64,000 nt of DNA from CBDCYS01 sp965226245 (GTDB lineage: Bacteria; Acidobacteriota; Terriglobia; Bryobacterales; UBA6623): contig CBDDCL010000012.1 in NCBI GenBank assembly GCA_965226245.1, forward strand, positions 6,755 to 70,754. The letters are read 5' to 3'. A program made the position numbers and the translations under genes. This document shows, piece after piece, positions 33,194-41,229 of this stretch. Positions within the stretch are counted from its first letter, which is position 1. Each line of letters starts with the position of its first letter. The notes beneath the pieces were generated by a model, which was not told the origin of the DNA, did not search any database, and saw only the letters and a list, made by a program, of their open reading frames with translations.

Positions 33194-35808
33194 TGGATGT
33201 CGCGCAGATCACTGATGCCCTAGACCAGGTGTTTAACGATGAACAGGTTCGGGTCGTCTTCTGGAACGATCCGGGCGGAGAGTTCGTCGGATCGCTACTG
33301 GACATCGCGCTCGAAGGCGTAGCGGTCCTCAAGCTCGACGAAATTGGAGCGCTCGAAGCAAAGGTTCGTATCGAGCAGGACGATCCTGCTGGCCGATATC
33401 TGCTGTACTCGCCTGCTGAGGAGCCGGACTACGAAGACGACTGGCTACTGGACATGCGGTTGTACGGTCGTAGCTTCCGGGCAGACCGCGCCTCCATCAT
33501 CCTGCGGGAACTCGGCCTGGCTCACCAGCATCTTCGCCAGCATCTTGCCAAGCGCCGGAAGTTTTTTGACAGCAGGGAACGGCTGCATAAGCTGACAAAC
33601 CTCGTCTCCCCCGAAGACTCAGAACTCGACCTCGACCGCAAGCTGCTGGCGGTCGTTGCGAAAGCCGACCAGCCCGAGCTATTCGACATCGTCCGAACTC
33701 TGTTCCACTCTATGGCCGCGGATGATGCACCCGATCTCGAAGCCGACCCGCCGGCCTGGGCCCAGATCGAGAGATTCGAACTCGACGAGCCTTTCTGGAC
33801 GATGGTCAAGGCCGTCTTCGGGTACGGCGAGGACAGCCCAACCCTGCAGAATTTGCTCATCCGGCTACTGGTGTCGGATTACGCTTACCATCTTGCGAAG
33901 GAACTACCCGGTGCGCTGCAGCACCTCCAATTGCCACGTTCCGGCACTGCGAATGCTGTGGTCTGCCTGGCCCAATGGAGAGACAGCAGCAGCAAGAGTA
34001 GCAGCTACGCCGTGTTGGCGGACGCGGTTGGGGCGCTTCTGCATATGCCGGATCATCTGCACGGCTGTGGAGTCGAGGAACTTCTGGATGTGATGACTTT
34101 TCTCGCTGTGGAGAAAAGTATCGTGCAGGGGTTGCTGGACCGTGTGACATCAACGGCCGATGCGATTAACCCCGAGGCTATCGGCAACATTGTCCACGGC
34201 AGGCAGGACGGACACTGGGTATCTTCGGGCTCAGTGCCGGAGGCCCAGCGGAAAGCCCGCCGCGCCGTATACGAAGCGTTAGCGGTCGCTGCGAAGTTCC
34301 TGTATCTTCGCAACGCGCATAAGGCGGGCTTCGACTTCCCTGATATGACAGCGATGTACACGAGCTACGAAACCGGGTTGTTTCGCTTTGACCAGCTATA
34401 CCGGCTCTTCTGTGAGAACGCCGATGTGGCCGCCGCCCAGGGCTGGGATATGTTGAAGCCGCTTCGAGAGGAGATCGAAGCCTGTTACTGCAATGGTTAT
34501 CTGGCCAAGATTGCGCTCGCTTGGGGTAAGTTCGTGGATGCTGAGCTACCCGAGAGGTGGGTTATCGATGGCATCCAGAACCAGTACACGTTCTTCGACC
34601 GACAGGTACGGCCATGGCTGGACGAGGGCGACAAGCGACGGGCCTTCGTCATCATCAGCGATGCCATGCGCTATGAGGTAGCGGAAGAGCTGACGGGTTA
34701 CCTGAATGGCACCTACCGGGTTCAAGCCGAGTTGTCATCGCAGTTGGGCGTACTGCCTTCCTATACCGCCTTGGGCATGGCGAGCCTCCTGCCGTACGAG
34801 AAACTCGACTACACGGAGAGGGGCGGCGTCTTGGCTGACGGGAAGCCGACTGCATCTCTCGAACAGCGCAACGAGATCCTGAGCACTGTAAGCGGCATGG
34901 CCGTGAAAGCCGACCAGCTACTCGCGATGAAGAAGGAAGAAGGCCGGGAGTTCATTGCCGGCAAGCGTCTCGTTTACATCTACCATGACGAGATTGACGC
35001 ACGCGGCGACAAAGCCGCTACCGAGAGGGATACCTTCGAGGCCGTCAGAAAAACGATCCAGGAACTGGCCGATCTCGTCCGCTATGTCGTCAATAATCTC
35101 AACGGCAACTATGTGGTTATCACAGCGGACCATGGTTTTCTGTTCACCGAAACGGCACCGAGCGGCCCGGATAAGAGCAAGCTGGAGGACAAACCAGCCG
35201 GCACGGTCATCGCGAAGAAGCGTTATCTCCTAGGCTACGACCTGCCTCGTCACGAGCAGGCATGGCGGGGCGATACAACCGTGACCGCCGAGGCCGAGGG
35301 CGGTATGCAATTCTGGGTTCCCAAGGGCAACAACCGCTTTCATTTCACCGGCGGGGCGCGCTTCTTGCATGGCGGTGCGATGCTTCAGGAAATTGTTGTG
35401 CCTGTCATCAAGGTGAAGCATCTTAAGGACAAGGGGCGCCGCGAGAAAACCCAGTCCAAGCATGTCGCGGTGCAAGTGCTCGGAACAAAACACAAGATCA
35501 CGGCACCCAAGCACCGCTTCACCCTGTTGCAGATGGAGCCGGCGAGTGAGCGGGCCAAGGCCGTGACACTCAAGATCGCCGTGTACGAAGGCGATGAGCC
35601 AGTCACCACCATCGAGTCGGTGACGTTTGACAGTACGTCCTCAAACCTTGATGAACGGCAGAAGTCTGTGATCTTGACCCTCGGAGACAGACCGTACGAT
35701 AAACGTACGCCATACCGGCTGGTTCTCCGAGATGCCTACACCGGCATTGAGCAGGAGAGCCTCGACGTAATTATCGACAGAGCGATTACGGATGACTTCG
35801 ACTTCTGA
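33193..35808 (+). CDS. pglZ: PglZ (BrxZ), alkaline-phosphatase-superfamily BREX protein
   Basis: 871 residues. The metal-binding motifs of the PglZ domain are present: 'VIISDAMRYEVAEEL' with Asp490, and 'VVITADHGFLF' with Asp646 and His647. It is a core BREX component of the phosphatase/nuclease-like superfamily. Its start overlaps the last base of the pglX stop, and its end overlaps brxL by 17 bp, supporting one transcript. Confidence 0.94.
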   Translation: MDVAQITDALDQVFNDEQVRVVFWNDPGGEFVGSLLDIALEGVAVLKLDEIGALEAKVRIEQDDPAGRYLLYSPAEEPDYEDDWLLDMRLYGRSFRADRASIILRELGLAHQHLRQHLAKRRKFFDSRERLHKLTNLVSPEDSELDLDRKLLAVVAKADQPELFDIVRTLFHSMAADDAPDLEADPPAWAQIERFELDEPFWTMVKAVFGYGEDSPTLQNLLIRLLVSDYAYHLAKELPGALQHLQLPRSGTANAVVCLAQWRDSSSKSSSYAVLADAVGALLHMPDHLHGCGVEELLDVMTFLAVEKSIVQGLLDRVTSTADAINPEAIGNIVHGRQDGHWVSSGSVPEAQRKARRAVYEALAVAAKFLYLRNAHKAGFDFPDMTAMYTSYETGLFRFDQLYRLFCENADVAAAQGWDMLKPLREEIEACYCNGYLAKIALAWGKFVDAELPERWVIDGIQNQYTFFDRQVRPWLDEGDKRRAFVIISDAMRYEVAEELTGYLNGTYRVQAELSSQLGVLPSYTALGMASLLPYEKLDYTERGGVLADGKPTASLEQRNEILSTVSGMAVKADQLLAMKKEEGREFIAGKRLVYIYHDEIDARGDKAATERDTFEAVRKTIQELADLVRYVVNNLNGNYVVITADHGFLFTETAPSGPDKSKLEDKPAGTVIAKKRYLLGYDLPRHEQAWRGDTTVTAEAEGGMQFWVPKGNNRFHFTGGARFLHGGAMLQEIVVPVIKVKHLKDKGRREKTQSKHVAVQVLGTKHKITAPKHRFTLLQMEPASERAKAVTLKIAVYEGDEPVTTIESVTFDSTSSNLDERQKSVILTLGDRPYDKRTPYRLVLRDAYTGIEQESLDVIIDRAITDDFDF

Positions 35809-37846
35809 GACTGCCGCAACCGATTCCAACCTCGACGATCTGCTCAATATGCATTTCGCGGGGCGCGTCGTGCGCAAGGACCTGACCAAGCTGGTCAAGG
35901 AAGGTGCTAATGTTCCCGTCTATGTCCTCGAGTATCTGCTGGGTAACTATTGCGCCTCCAACGATCCGGCCGTCATCGAGGATGGCCTGGCTACGGTGAA
36001 GCGCATCCTCGCTGAGAACTACGTGCGGCCGGATGAGGCCGAAAAGGTGAAATCCACTATCCGCGAGCGAGGCAGCCTGAAGGTCATCGATAAGGTGACG
36101 GTCAAGCTGAATGAAAAACGGGATGTCTACGAGGCGCTTTTGTCGAACCTGGGAACGAAGGGCGTCGAAATCGGTACGGGGACGGTCAAGAAATACGAAA
36201 AGTTGCTGGTCGGCGGGATCTGGTCGATCATTACGATGCGGTATTTCTACGAAGAAGGACAAAAGGGGTCGCCGTTCATTATCGATTTGCTCAATCCAAT
36301 CCAGATGCCAAACATGGATATGGACGAGTTGTTCGCGGGGCGGCGGCAGTTTACCGAGGGGCAATGGATTGATGTGTTGCTGCGTTCCTGCGGATACGAG
36401 CCGACACAGTTCGATGAGCGCACGAAGTGGCACCTGCTGTGCCGTGTTGTACCGCTGGTCGAGAACAACTACAACGTCTGCGAGTTGGGTCCGAGGGGAA
36501 CCGGCAAGAGCCACATCTACAAGGAAATCAGCCCGAACAGCATCCTGATCTCTGGTGGGCAGACCACCGTTGCAAACCTGTTTTACAACATGGTCAGTCG
36601 AACCGTGGGGCTGGTCGGGCTCTGGGATGTTGTGGCCTTCGACGAGGTGGCCGGGATCAGCTTCAAGGACAAGGATGGCGTCCAGATCATGAAGGACTAT
36701 ATGGCGTCTGGATCATTCGCTCGTGGTCGCGACCCGGTTAACGCCTACGCGTCGATGGTCTTCATTGGCAACATTAACCAGCCTGTAGACACGTTGGTCA
36801 AGACGAGCCATCTCCTTGCGCCTTTTTCCGAGGCCATGATCGACTCCGCATTCTTCGACCGCTTGCACGCCTATATTCCAGGCTGGGAGATCCCGAAGAT
36901 GCGGCCTGAGTTTTTCACTAACCAGTATGGGCTGATCGTCGATTACCTGGCTGAGTTCCTGCGCGAGATGCGCAAGCGGAACTTCGGCGATGCGATCAAC
37001 AAATACTTCAAGCTAGGACGGGATCTGAATCAGCGGGACACCATTGCGGTCAAGCACACCGTCTCCGGCCTCCTGAAGCTTCTGTACCCGAACGAAGAGT
37101 ACGACAAGGAAGCCGTGCGACGCTGTTTGGAATACGCCCTTGAGACACGGCGAAGGGTAAAAGAGCAGTTGAAGAAGATCGGCGGGATGGAGTTTTACGA
37201 CGTCCACTTTTCCTACATCGACCAGGAGACGATGGAGGAACGCTTTATCAGCGTTCCTGAGCAGGGTGGCGGTGCCTTGATACCAGACGGTCCGCTGAAC
37301 CCTGGCGTACTCCACACCATCGCGACGGGTAGCAGCGGGCACCTTGGGGTCTACCGGATCGAGACCCAGGTAACCAATGGAAACGGCAAACTGACCATGT
37401 CCGGCCTGGGTTCGAATACCACGGCAAAGGAAAGTATCAAGGTCGGCTTCGACAATTTCAAAGCCAATGCCTGTTCGGTCAGTGCCTCGGCAAAACCTGG
37501 TGATCACAACTTTCACTTGCATGTGGTCGAACTTCAGAACACGGGCCCGAATACTGCAATGACGCTTGCAACATTTGTGGCTCTTTGTTCGGGCATCCTC
37601 GGGAAGCCGGTTCAATCACAAATGGTCGTGCTAGGGAGCATGAGCCTCGGCGGCAGCATCATCCCGGTTGAAAATCTGGCTGAGTCACTTCAAGTAGCGT
37701 TTGACGCCGGCACGAAGAGAATCCTGCTGCCTATGGCGAGTGTAGGGGACATCCCAACCATTCCCGGAGAGTTGTTCGCGAAGTTTCAGACCAGCTTCTA
37801 CTCAGATCCGCGAGATGCGGCGTTCAAAAGTCTGGGGGTCGAGTAG
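35792..37846 (+). CDS. brxL: BrxL, AAA+ protein with Lon-like C-terminal domain
   Basis: 684 residues. Walker A 'GPRGTGKS' spans residues 233-240, and Walker B 'VVAFDEVAG' contains Asp284 and Glu285. The C-terminal region resembles the Lon protease fold ('LGSMSLGGSIIPVENLAESLQVAFDAG'). At positions where Lon has the catalytic Ser (GPSAG) and Lys (GGLKEK), I read GPNTA and VENLAE, so peptidase activity looks absent here. In BREX it is a DNA-associated multimeric effector. It is the last gene of the operon, followed by a terminator. Confidence 0.95.
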   Translation: MTSTSETAATDSNLDDLLNMHFAGRVVRKDLTKLVKEGANVPVYVLEYLLGNYCASNDPAVIEDGLATVKRILAENYVRPDEAEKVKSTIRERGSLKVIDKVTVKLNEKRDVYEALLSNLGTKGVEIGTGTVKKYEKLLVGGIWSIITMRYFYEEGQKGSPFIIDLLNPIQMPNMDMDELFAGRRQFTEGQWIDVLLRSCGYEPTQFDERTKWHLLCRVVPLVENNYNVCELGPRGTGKSHIYKEISPNSILISGGQTTVANLFYNMVSRTVGLVGLWDVVAFDEVAGISFKDKDGVQIMKDYMASGSFARGRDPVNAYASMVFIGNINQPVDTLVKTSHLLAPFSEAMIDSAFFDRLHAYIPGWEIPKMRPEFFTNQYGLIVDYLAEFLREMRKRNFGDAINKYFKLGRDLNQRDTIAVKHTVSGLLKLLYPNEEYDKEAVRRCLEYALETRRRVKEQLKKIGGMEFYDVHFSYIDQETMEERFISVPEQGGGALIPDGPLNPGVLHTIATGSSGHLGVYRIETQVTNGNGKLTMSGLGSNTTAKESIKVGFDNFKANACSVSASAKPGDHNFHLHVVELQNTGPNTAMTLATFVALCSGILGKPVQSQMVVLGSMSLGGSIIPVENLAESLQVAFDAGTKRILLPMASVGDIPTIPGELFAKFQTSFYSDPRDAAFKSLGVE

Positions 37847-37928
37847 TGCGGCGATGGATAAAGCAGCCTGACCGCATTGTGCCGCCTCAGATGGAACAAG
37901 AGACAAGCGTTCCGCCGTTAATTCCCAG

Positions 37929-37971
37929 GGCCGGTTTCGGGCCCGAAACCCGACCGAAGCCGGCCTGTTTT
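37929..37971 (+). terminator. Rho-independent terminator of the BREX operon
   Basis: Stem GGCCGGTTTCGG (37929-37940) pairs with CCGAAGCCGGCC (37954-37965), with one G-T wobble, and is followed by TGTTTTG. It lies 82 bp after the brxL stop. A second palindrome, TTTCGGGCCCGAAA, overlaps it. Confidence 0.65.
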
Positions 37972-38006
37972 GCTGTCTCACAAAACTGTGTATCATACCG
38001 CCATCT

Positions 38007-38291
38007 ATGGCAGTCAAAAAGAAGACGGTTCAACGCAGCCTGGATCTGGCTGGAAATGCGGAAGCAACCATGACCAGGTATTGGACGTTTGCACGGGGCG
38101 GCGTATGGCGCAACCCGAAACCGATCGGCGGCCCCTACGTCTGCGAGCAATGCCGCCTGGACGCCTGCGGCGGAAACGACAGAACCCTCACCCTGCAGGC
38201 CGTCACAACAATCGAGCTGGCCCCTGCGGACGTGTGCGCCGACTGCGGGGCGCGGTTGTTGGAGGAACTGGAGGTCAAAGATCGAGCATGA
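38007..38291 (+). CDS. Small protein with two CxxC pairs, unknown function
   Basis: 94 residues. The basic N-terminus (MAVKKKTVQRSLDLAG) is followed by 'YVCEQCRLDACGG' and 'ADVCADCGARLLEELE', two Cys pairs that could bind zinc as a knuckle. It sits 36 bp after the BREX terminator, and its stop overlaps the next ATG. A regulatory or DNA-binding role is possible but unproven. Confidence 0.5.
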   Translation: MAVKKKTVQRSLDLAGNAEATMTRYWTFARGGVWRNPKPIGGPYVCEQCRLDACGGNDRTLTLQAVTTIELAPADVCADCGARLLEELEVKDRA

Positions 38292-38653
38292 CGCCCTCAC
38301 TCGCGAAAATCCCCGCCGTCATGACATGCAAATGCAACCCCGGCAAACGGCACCAGCGCTATCAGGGGCGCTTCGCCCGTCCTGCAAGCCTTGCCCGCTC
38401 CGTAATCGCCGGGTCCCGACGCGCGTCGGTGGGGTTGCTGGCGGTGCTCGCTGCATTGCTGGTGATCATGCCGACGTCGGCACCTCCGCCTCAAGCTGCA
38501 CCGGAGGACGTCGGATGTCCCGAATGTCCAAGAGCGGCGCTGTTGCATGATTCAACTGCGGCGCGAGTGGGGGCGCTTTTCCAACTTCTCGTTCAGGACA
38601 CCACAGCGCAGGATTTCGGCCTACCCAGCTCGGCCATCCGGTTGAGGATGTGA
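38288..38653 (+). CDS. Membrane-anchored small protein, 3' end replaced by an IS
   Basis: The ATG at 38288 overlaps the previous stop. The protein has one hydrophobic helix (VGLLAVLAALLVIMPTSA, residues about 47-64) and a following 'CPECP' motif. From 38536 the sequence is the left inverted repeat of an IS5-like element, so the last about 38 residues are encoded by the IS and the natural C-terminus is lost. Confidence 0.35.
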   Translation: MTPSLAKIPAVMTCKCNPGKRHQRYQGRFARPASLARSVIAGSRRASVGLLAVLAALLVIMPTSAPPPQAAPEDVGCPECPRAALLHDSTAARVGALFQLLVQDTTAQDFGLPSSAIRLRM

Positions 38654-39646
38654 CACCCGATCGCAACTTCTCTCCTTTGTGCCTTGCCGTGCCTCGCCTT
38701 CAATCCGCCTCCGAGCACGGACTTGTATCGGAAGAAGCTGTTTTCAACGCGCGCCTGCTGTCGGTAGCCCGACTCCTTCTGCCACTCTCGTCGCCCGACC
38801 TGGCGAATCCTCTCAAGAGCCGTGTCACGCTGCGCCCAGGGGCCGTCCGTTGGCCCCGCCGACACCGCAGAGCGACGAGGGGGAATCACAATCACGACGT
38901 TCTCTGTACCGGCCGCGCTGAGTTGATCGTAGACTGACCTGTGGTCGTAGGCTCCGTCTGCGGTGAAACGCCGGCTGGGAACCTCGATTGTGTCGAGAAG
39001 AGCAGGGAGTGTGGAGGCGTCGTCCCGGCTGCTCGCTGTGAGTTCGGCCGCCACAATGAACCCCTCGGCATCCACCCCGATGTGCAGCTTCCGCCAATCC
39101 CGGCGTTTCTTTGATGCCTTGTGCTTGTGCGCGTTCCATTCGCCGCAACCCAGAATCTTCAGCCCTGTGGAATCGACGATCAAGTCGATCGGGCCATCGT
39201 AGGATCGGGTCAGGGGCGGCACCGCAACGATTTGGTTCCGGCGCGAGAGTGTGGTCCGGGGCCTTGAGGTTGAGGCCCATCAAGCGGAGCAGCGAGTCCA
39301 GGAACCCCTCGGTCTGGCGGAGCGGCAGGCTGAAGACGACCCGCAGCGTCAACGCGGTCCGGACCGCGAGGTTCGAGTACCGCCGCTGGCCTCCGCGAAG
39401 ACCGTTCTTCGGTGGTACCCACGCGGCAATTGCATCCTCGCTCAGCCAGATCGTGACGTCGCCGCGGCTCCTGAGGCCACGCTCGTACTCCCTCCAGTTC
39501 CGGATTCTGTACTTCTTCTTGTACTGGCGGTTGACTCGGCTCGACTTCGCTGCGACCACGACGTTACCCCCCCCGATCTCTATGATGGACTGGACCCCAC
39601 CCCCGCCGCTAGCGTGCTCGCTTACACCGATTCATGCACCAACGCC
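38536..39646 (-). mobile_element. IS5-family-like insertion element
   Basis: About 1.11 kb. The inverted ends GGCGCTGTTGCATGATTC (38536-38553) and the complement of 39629-39646 (GGCGTTGGTGCATGAATC) match at 15 of 18 positions. It carries one frameshifted transposase gene. Flanking bases show no clear target duplication. Confidence 0.75.
38593..39559 (-). pseudogene. IS5-family transposase, frameshifted
   Basis: The first frame from 39559 reads 'KKYRIRNWREYERGLRSRGDVTIWLSEDAIAAW... RQTEGFLDSLLRLMGLNLKAPDHTL'. The second continues 'RSYDGPIDLIVDSTGLKILGCGEWNAHKH' (Asp), 'RRFTADGAYDHRSVYD' (Asp) and 'YRQQARVENSFFRYKSVLG' (Glu). The switch occurs near 39245, right after PDHTL. Both halves match the IS5 DDE family, about 320 residues in total. 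A single indel separates them, so the copy is inactive unless frameshifting occurs. Confidence 0.85.
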
Positions 39647-39762
39647 ACAATGGCAGCTCACTCTGCAGCATCGTTTCGCTCGATGTTGGCAGCGTGACGT
39701 TGAAGTAGGGTAATAATCGTGTCTACAACATGAAGTTGGGGCACGCCGTAGGGGTGGATTAA

Positions 39763-40022
39763 GTGTCATTCGGTCGTGACGATTCTCGTGGGGAGGGACC
39801 ACCGACGCGTGTTGCACAGGGACAACCTGTGAGGTTCCACAGCTCTGCTCAATTCTCTCACGTCCCAAGAAAAAAACTACGGGGACGAGCGGCTGGCACA
39901 CTCGTCCTGCCCGGCGGTCAATACGTCGTACAGTCTGACTTCGGCTTCCGCCACGACGTGCCGAATCCCACGGAAGGGAACTTTATCTTCTACGCATACC
40001 TCCGCGGCCACCGGTTGGTTTC
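39763..40022 (+). pseudogene. Protein-like fragment, truncated at the repA junction
   Basis: A + frame from a GTG at 39763 contains a plausible protein stretch (AAGTLVLPGGQYVVQSDFGFRHDVPNPTEGNFIFYAYLRGHRLVS). It ends being coherent at about 40022, exactly where minus-strand repA sequence begins. It is likely the remains of another gene fused to repA by deletion. Family not recognised. The sequence at 39647-39762 holds nothing I can name. Confidence 0.3.
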
Positions 40023-40741
40023 AGAGGTAGAGATCAAGGCCCAGGGAGGACCGTTTGAGCGCCGTGAGGGTGTTCATGTCGAGTGGCACCGGGTGCTGAA
40101 TGATTTCGTTGAAAAAATCCTCGCCGAGTTCGATCTTGCTCTCCCACAGCACCCGCTCGTCGGGCCGCTTGGGGTTCCACCAAAACTCCCCCCGATCGGC
40201 GATGTGGGAGGCAATGAACTGCTTGCCGTGCTCGTCTTCGTAGATCAACTGGACACTGGCGCTAAAGAGCCGATCCCATTTGGTTGCGGAGCCGCGTTTG
40301 AACGCCACCGCGTCCGCCGCTGTTGTGGTAGATGCCGAGCGTTCGCATGAACTCGGCCAGCGAACGACCCAGAACCAGCTCGCGGCTTTGGGTCTTCACC
40401 ACTTCGGTGCACACCCAGGCGAGCAGCAAGCGGGGGAAGTTGCCAAAGGGAAGCTTAGTCTCCGGCCCGGCCTGCATGTAGAGCCGGTAAGGGCCGTTGA
40501 CACGCTTGTACTGAAGCTGGTTGCCGGGGTTGGTGCGGGGCAGGGAGCACAACACCAGCATCCGCGCCAGGAAGCCCGTCTCCGGGTCCGCTTCGCTGGC
40601 CCCGACCAATTGGTTTACCTGATCGGCAACGGTGAAGCCCCGCCGCGCCGGTGGTGGGGTTTCGCGGAGCGCCTGGATGGGGCCGCCCAGATCGGCCAAG
40701 GCTTCCCCGATGGGAACCAACTCGCCACGTTTACGCTGCAT
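40021..40741 (-). pseudogene. repA: Plasmid replication initiator RepA, frameshifted and truncated
   Basis: The frame from 40741 reads 'LVPIGEALADLGGPIQALRE', 'LCSLPRTNPGNQLQYKRVNGPYRLYM' and 'LPFGNFPRLLLAWVCTEVVKTQSRELVLGRSLAEFMRTLGI', the plasmid-encoded RepA family (PF04796-like). Near 40275 the frame shifts, and 'LFSASVQLIYEDEHGKQFIASHIADRGEFWWNPKRP... LTALKRSSLGLDLYL' follows. It then stops where relatives continue with 'WLTYRTF'. Two defects make it non-functional. A small companion gene and a half RelE toxin lie upstream on the same strand. Confidence 0.85.
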
Positions 40742-40808
40742 GGCTTCTCATTCTCCCATGATGGCCGGACAAAAGCGGACTCTGAGAAAGACAGAAAAAC
40801 CGAAGCCC

Positions 40809-41021
40809 TCAGAGGTTTCCATCTACAGGTGCCGCTGATTCTCCCCATAGGCTCAACTGCTCGTTCTTGAACTGTTCGATGACGTGGTGCTTGCGCTTGG
40901 CTTCACGGGCGGCTTGATATACAGGGTAGTCTTGAAGTTTGGTCTGAATCACGGCCTTGCGCTGAGCGACTGACAGCCTAGCGGGTTTGCGAAAAGGAAG
41001 GGGAATCTGTTGATCAGTCAT
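40809..41021 (-). CDS. Small protein upstream of repA, unknown function
   Basis: 70 residues from the ATG at 41021 (MTDQQIPLPFRKPARLSVAQRKAVIQTKLQDYPVYQAA...). It is basic and helical, with no recognised domain. Its placement 67 bp before repA on the same strand suggests it belonged to the same replication cassette. Confidence 0.45.
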   Translation of the reverse strand: MTDQQIPLPFRKPARLSVAQRKAVIQTKLQDYPVYQAAREAKRKHHVIEQFKNEQLSLWGESAAPVDGNL

Positions 41022-41046
41022 GTCGTTCCAGAATTTCCGTGACCCT

Positions 41047-41193
41047 TCAACGGTACACCTTGTCACGGCTTTCGACCCTCACCACGAGCACACGCAAAGC
41101 GGCGTCCTCGATGCGGGCGATGACGCGGTAATCGCCTATCCGGTACTTCCAGAACTCGCCCAGCTTGGAACCCTTGAGGGCCTCCCCGATGCT
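41047..41193 (-). pseudogene. RelE/ParE-type toxin, C-terminal half only
   Basis: The residues 'SIGEALKGSKLGEFWKYRIGDYRVIARIEDAALRVLVVRVES...VYR' match the second half of RelE-type mRNA interferases. Homology starts abruptly at SIGEALKG (41193), with no toxin N-terminus before it. The cognate antitoxin is absent. Confidence 0.75.
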
Positions 41194-41229
41194 AATGACA
41201 GCCTCTCTTCTCCTCGATGTCTCTCCTTG

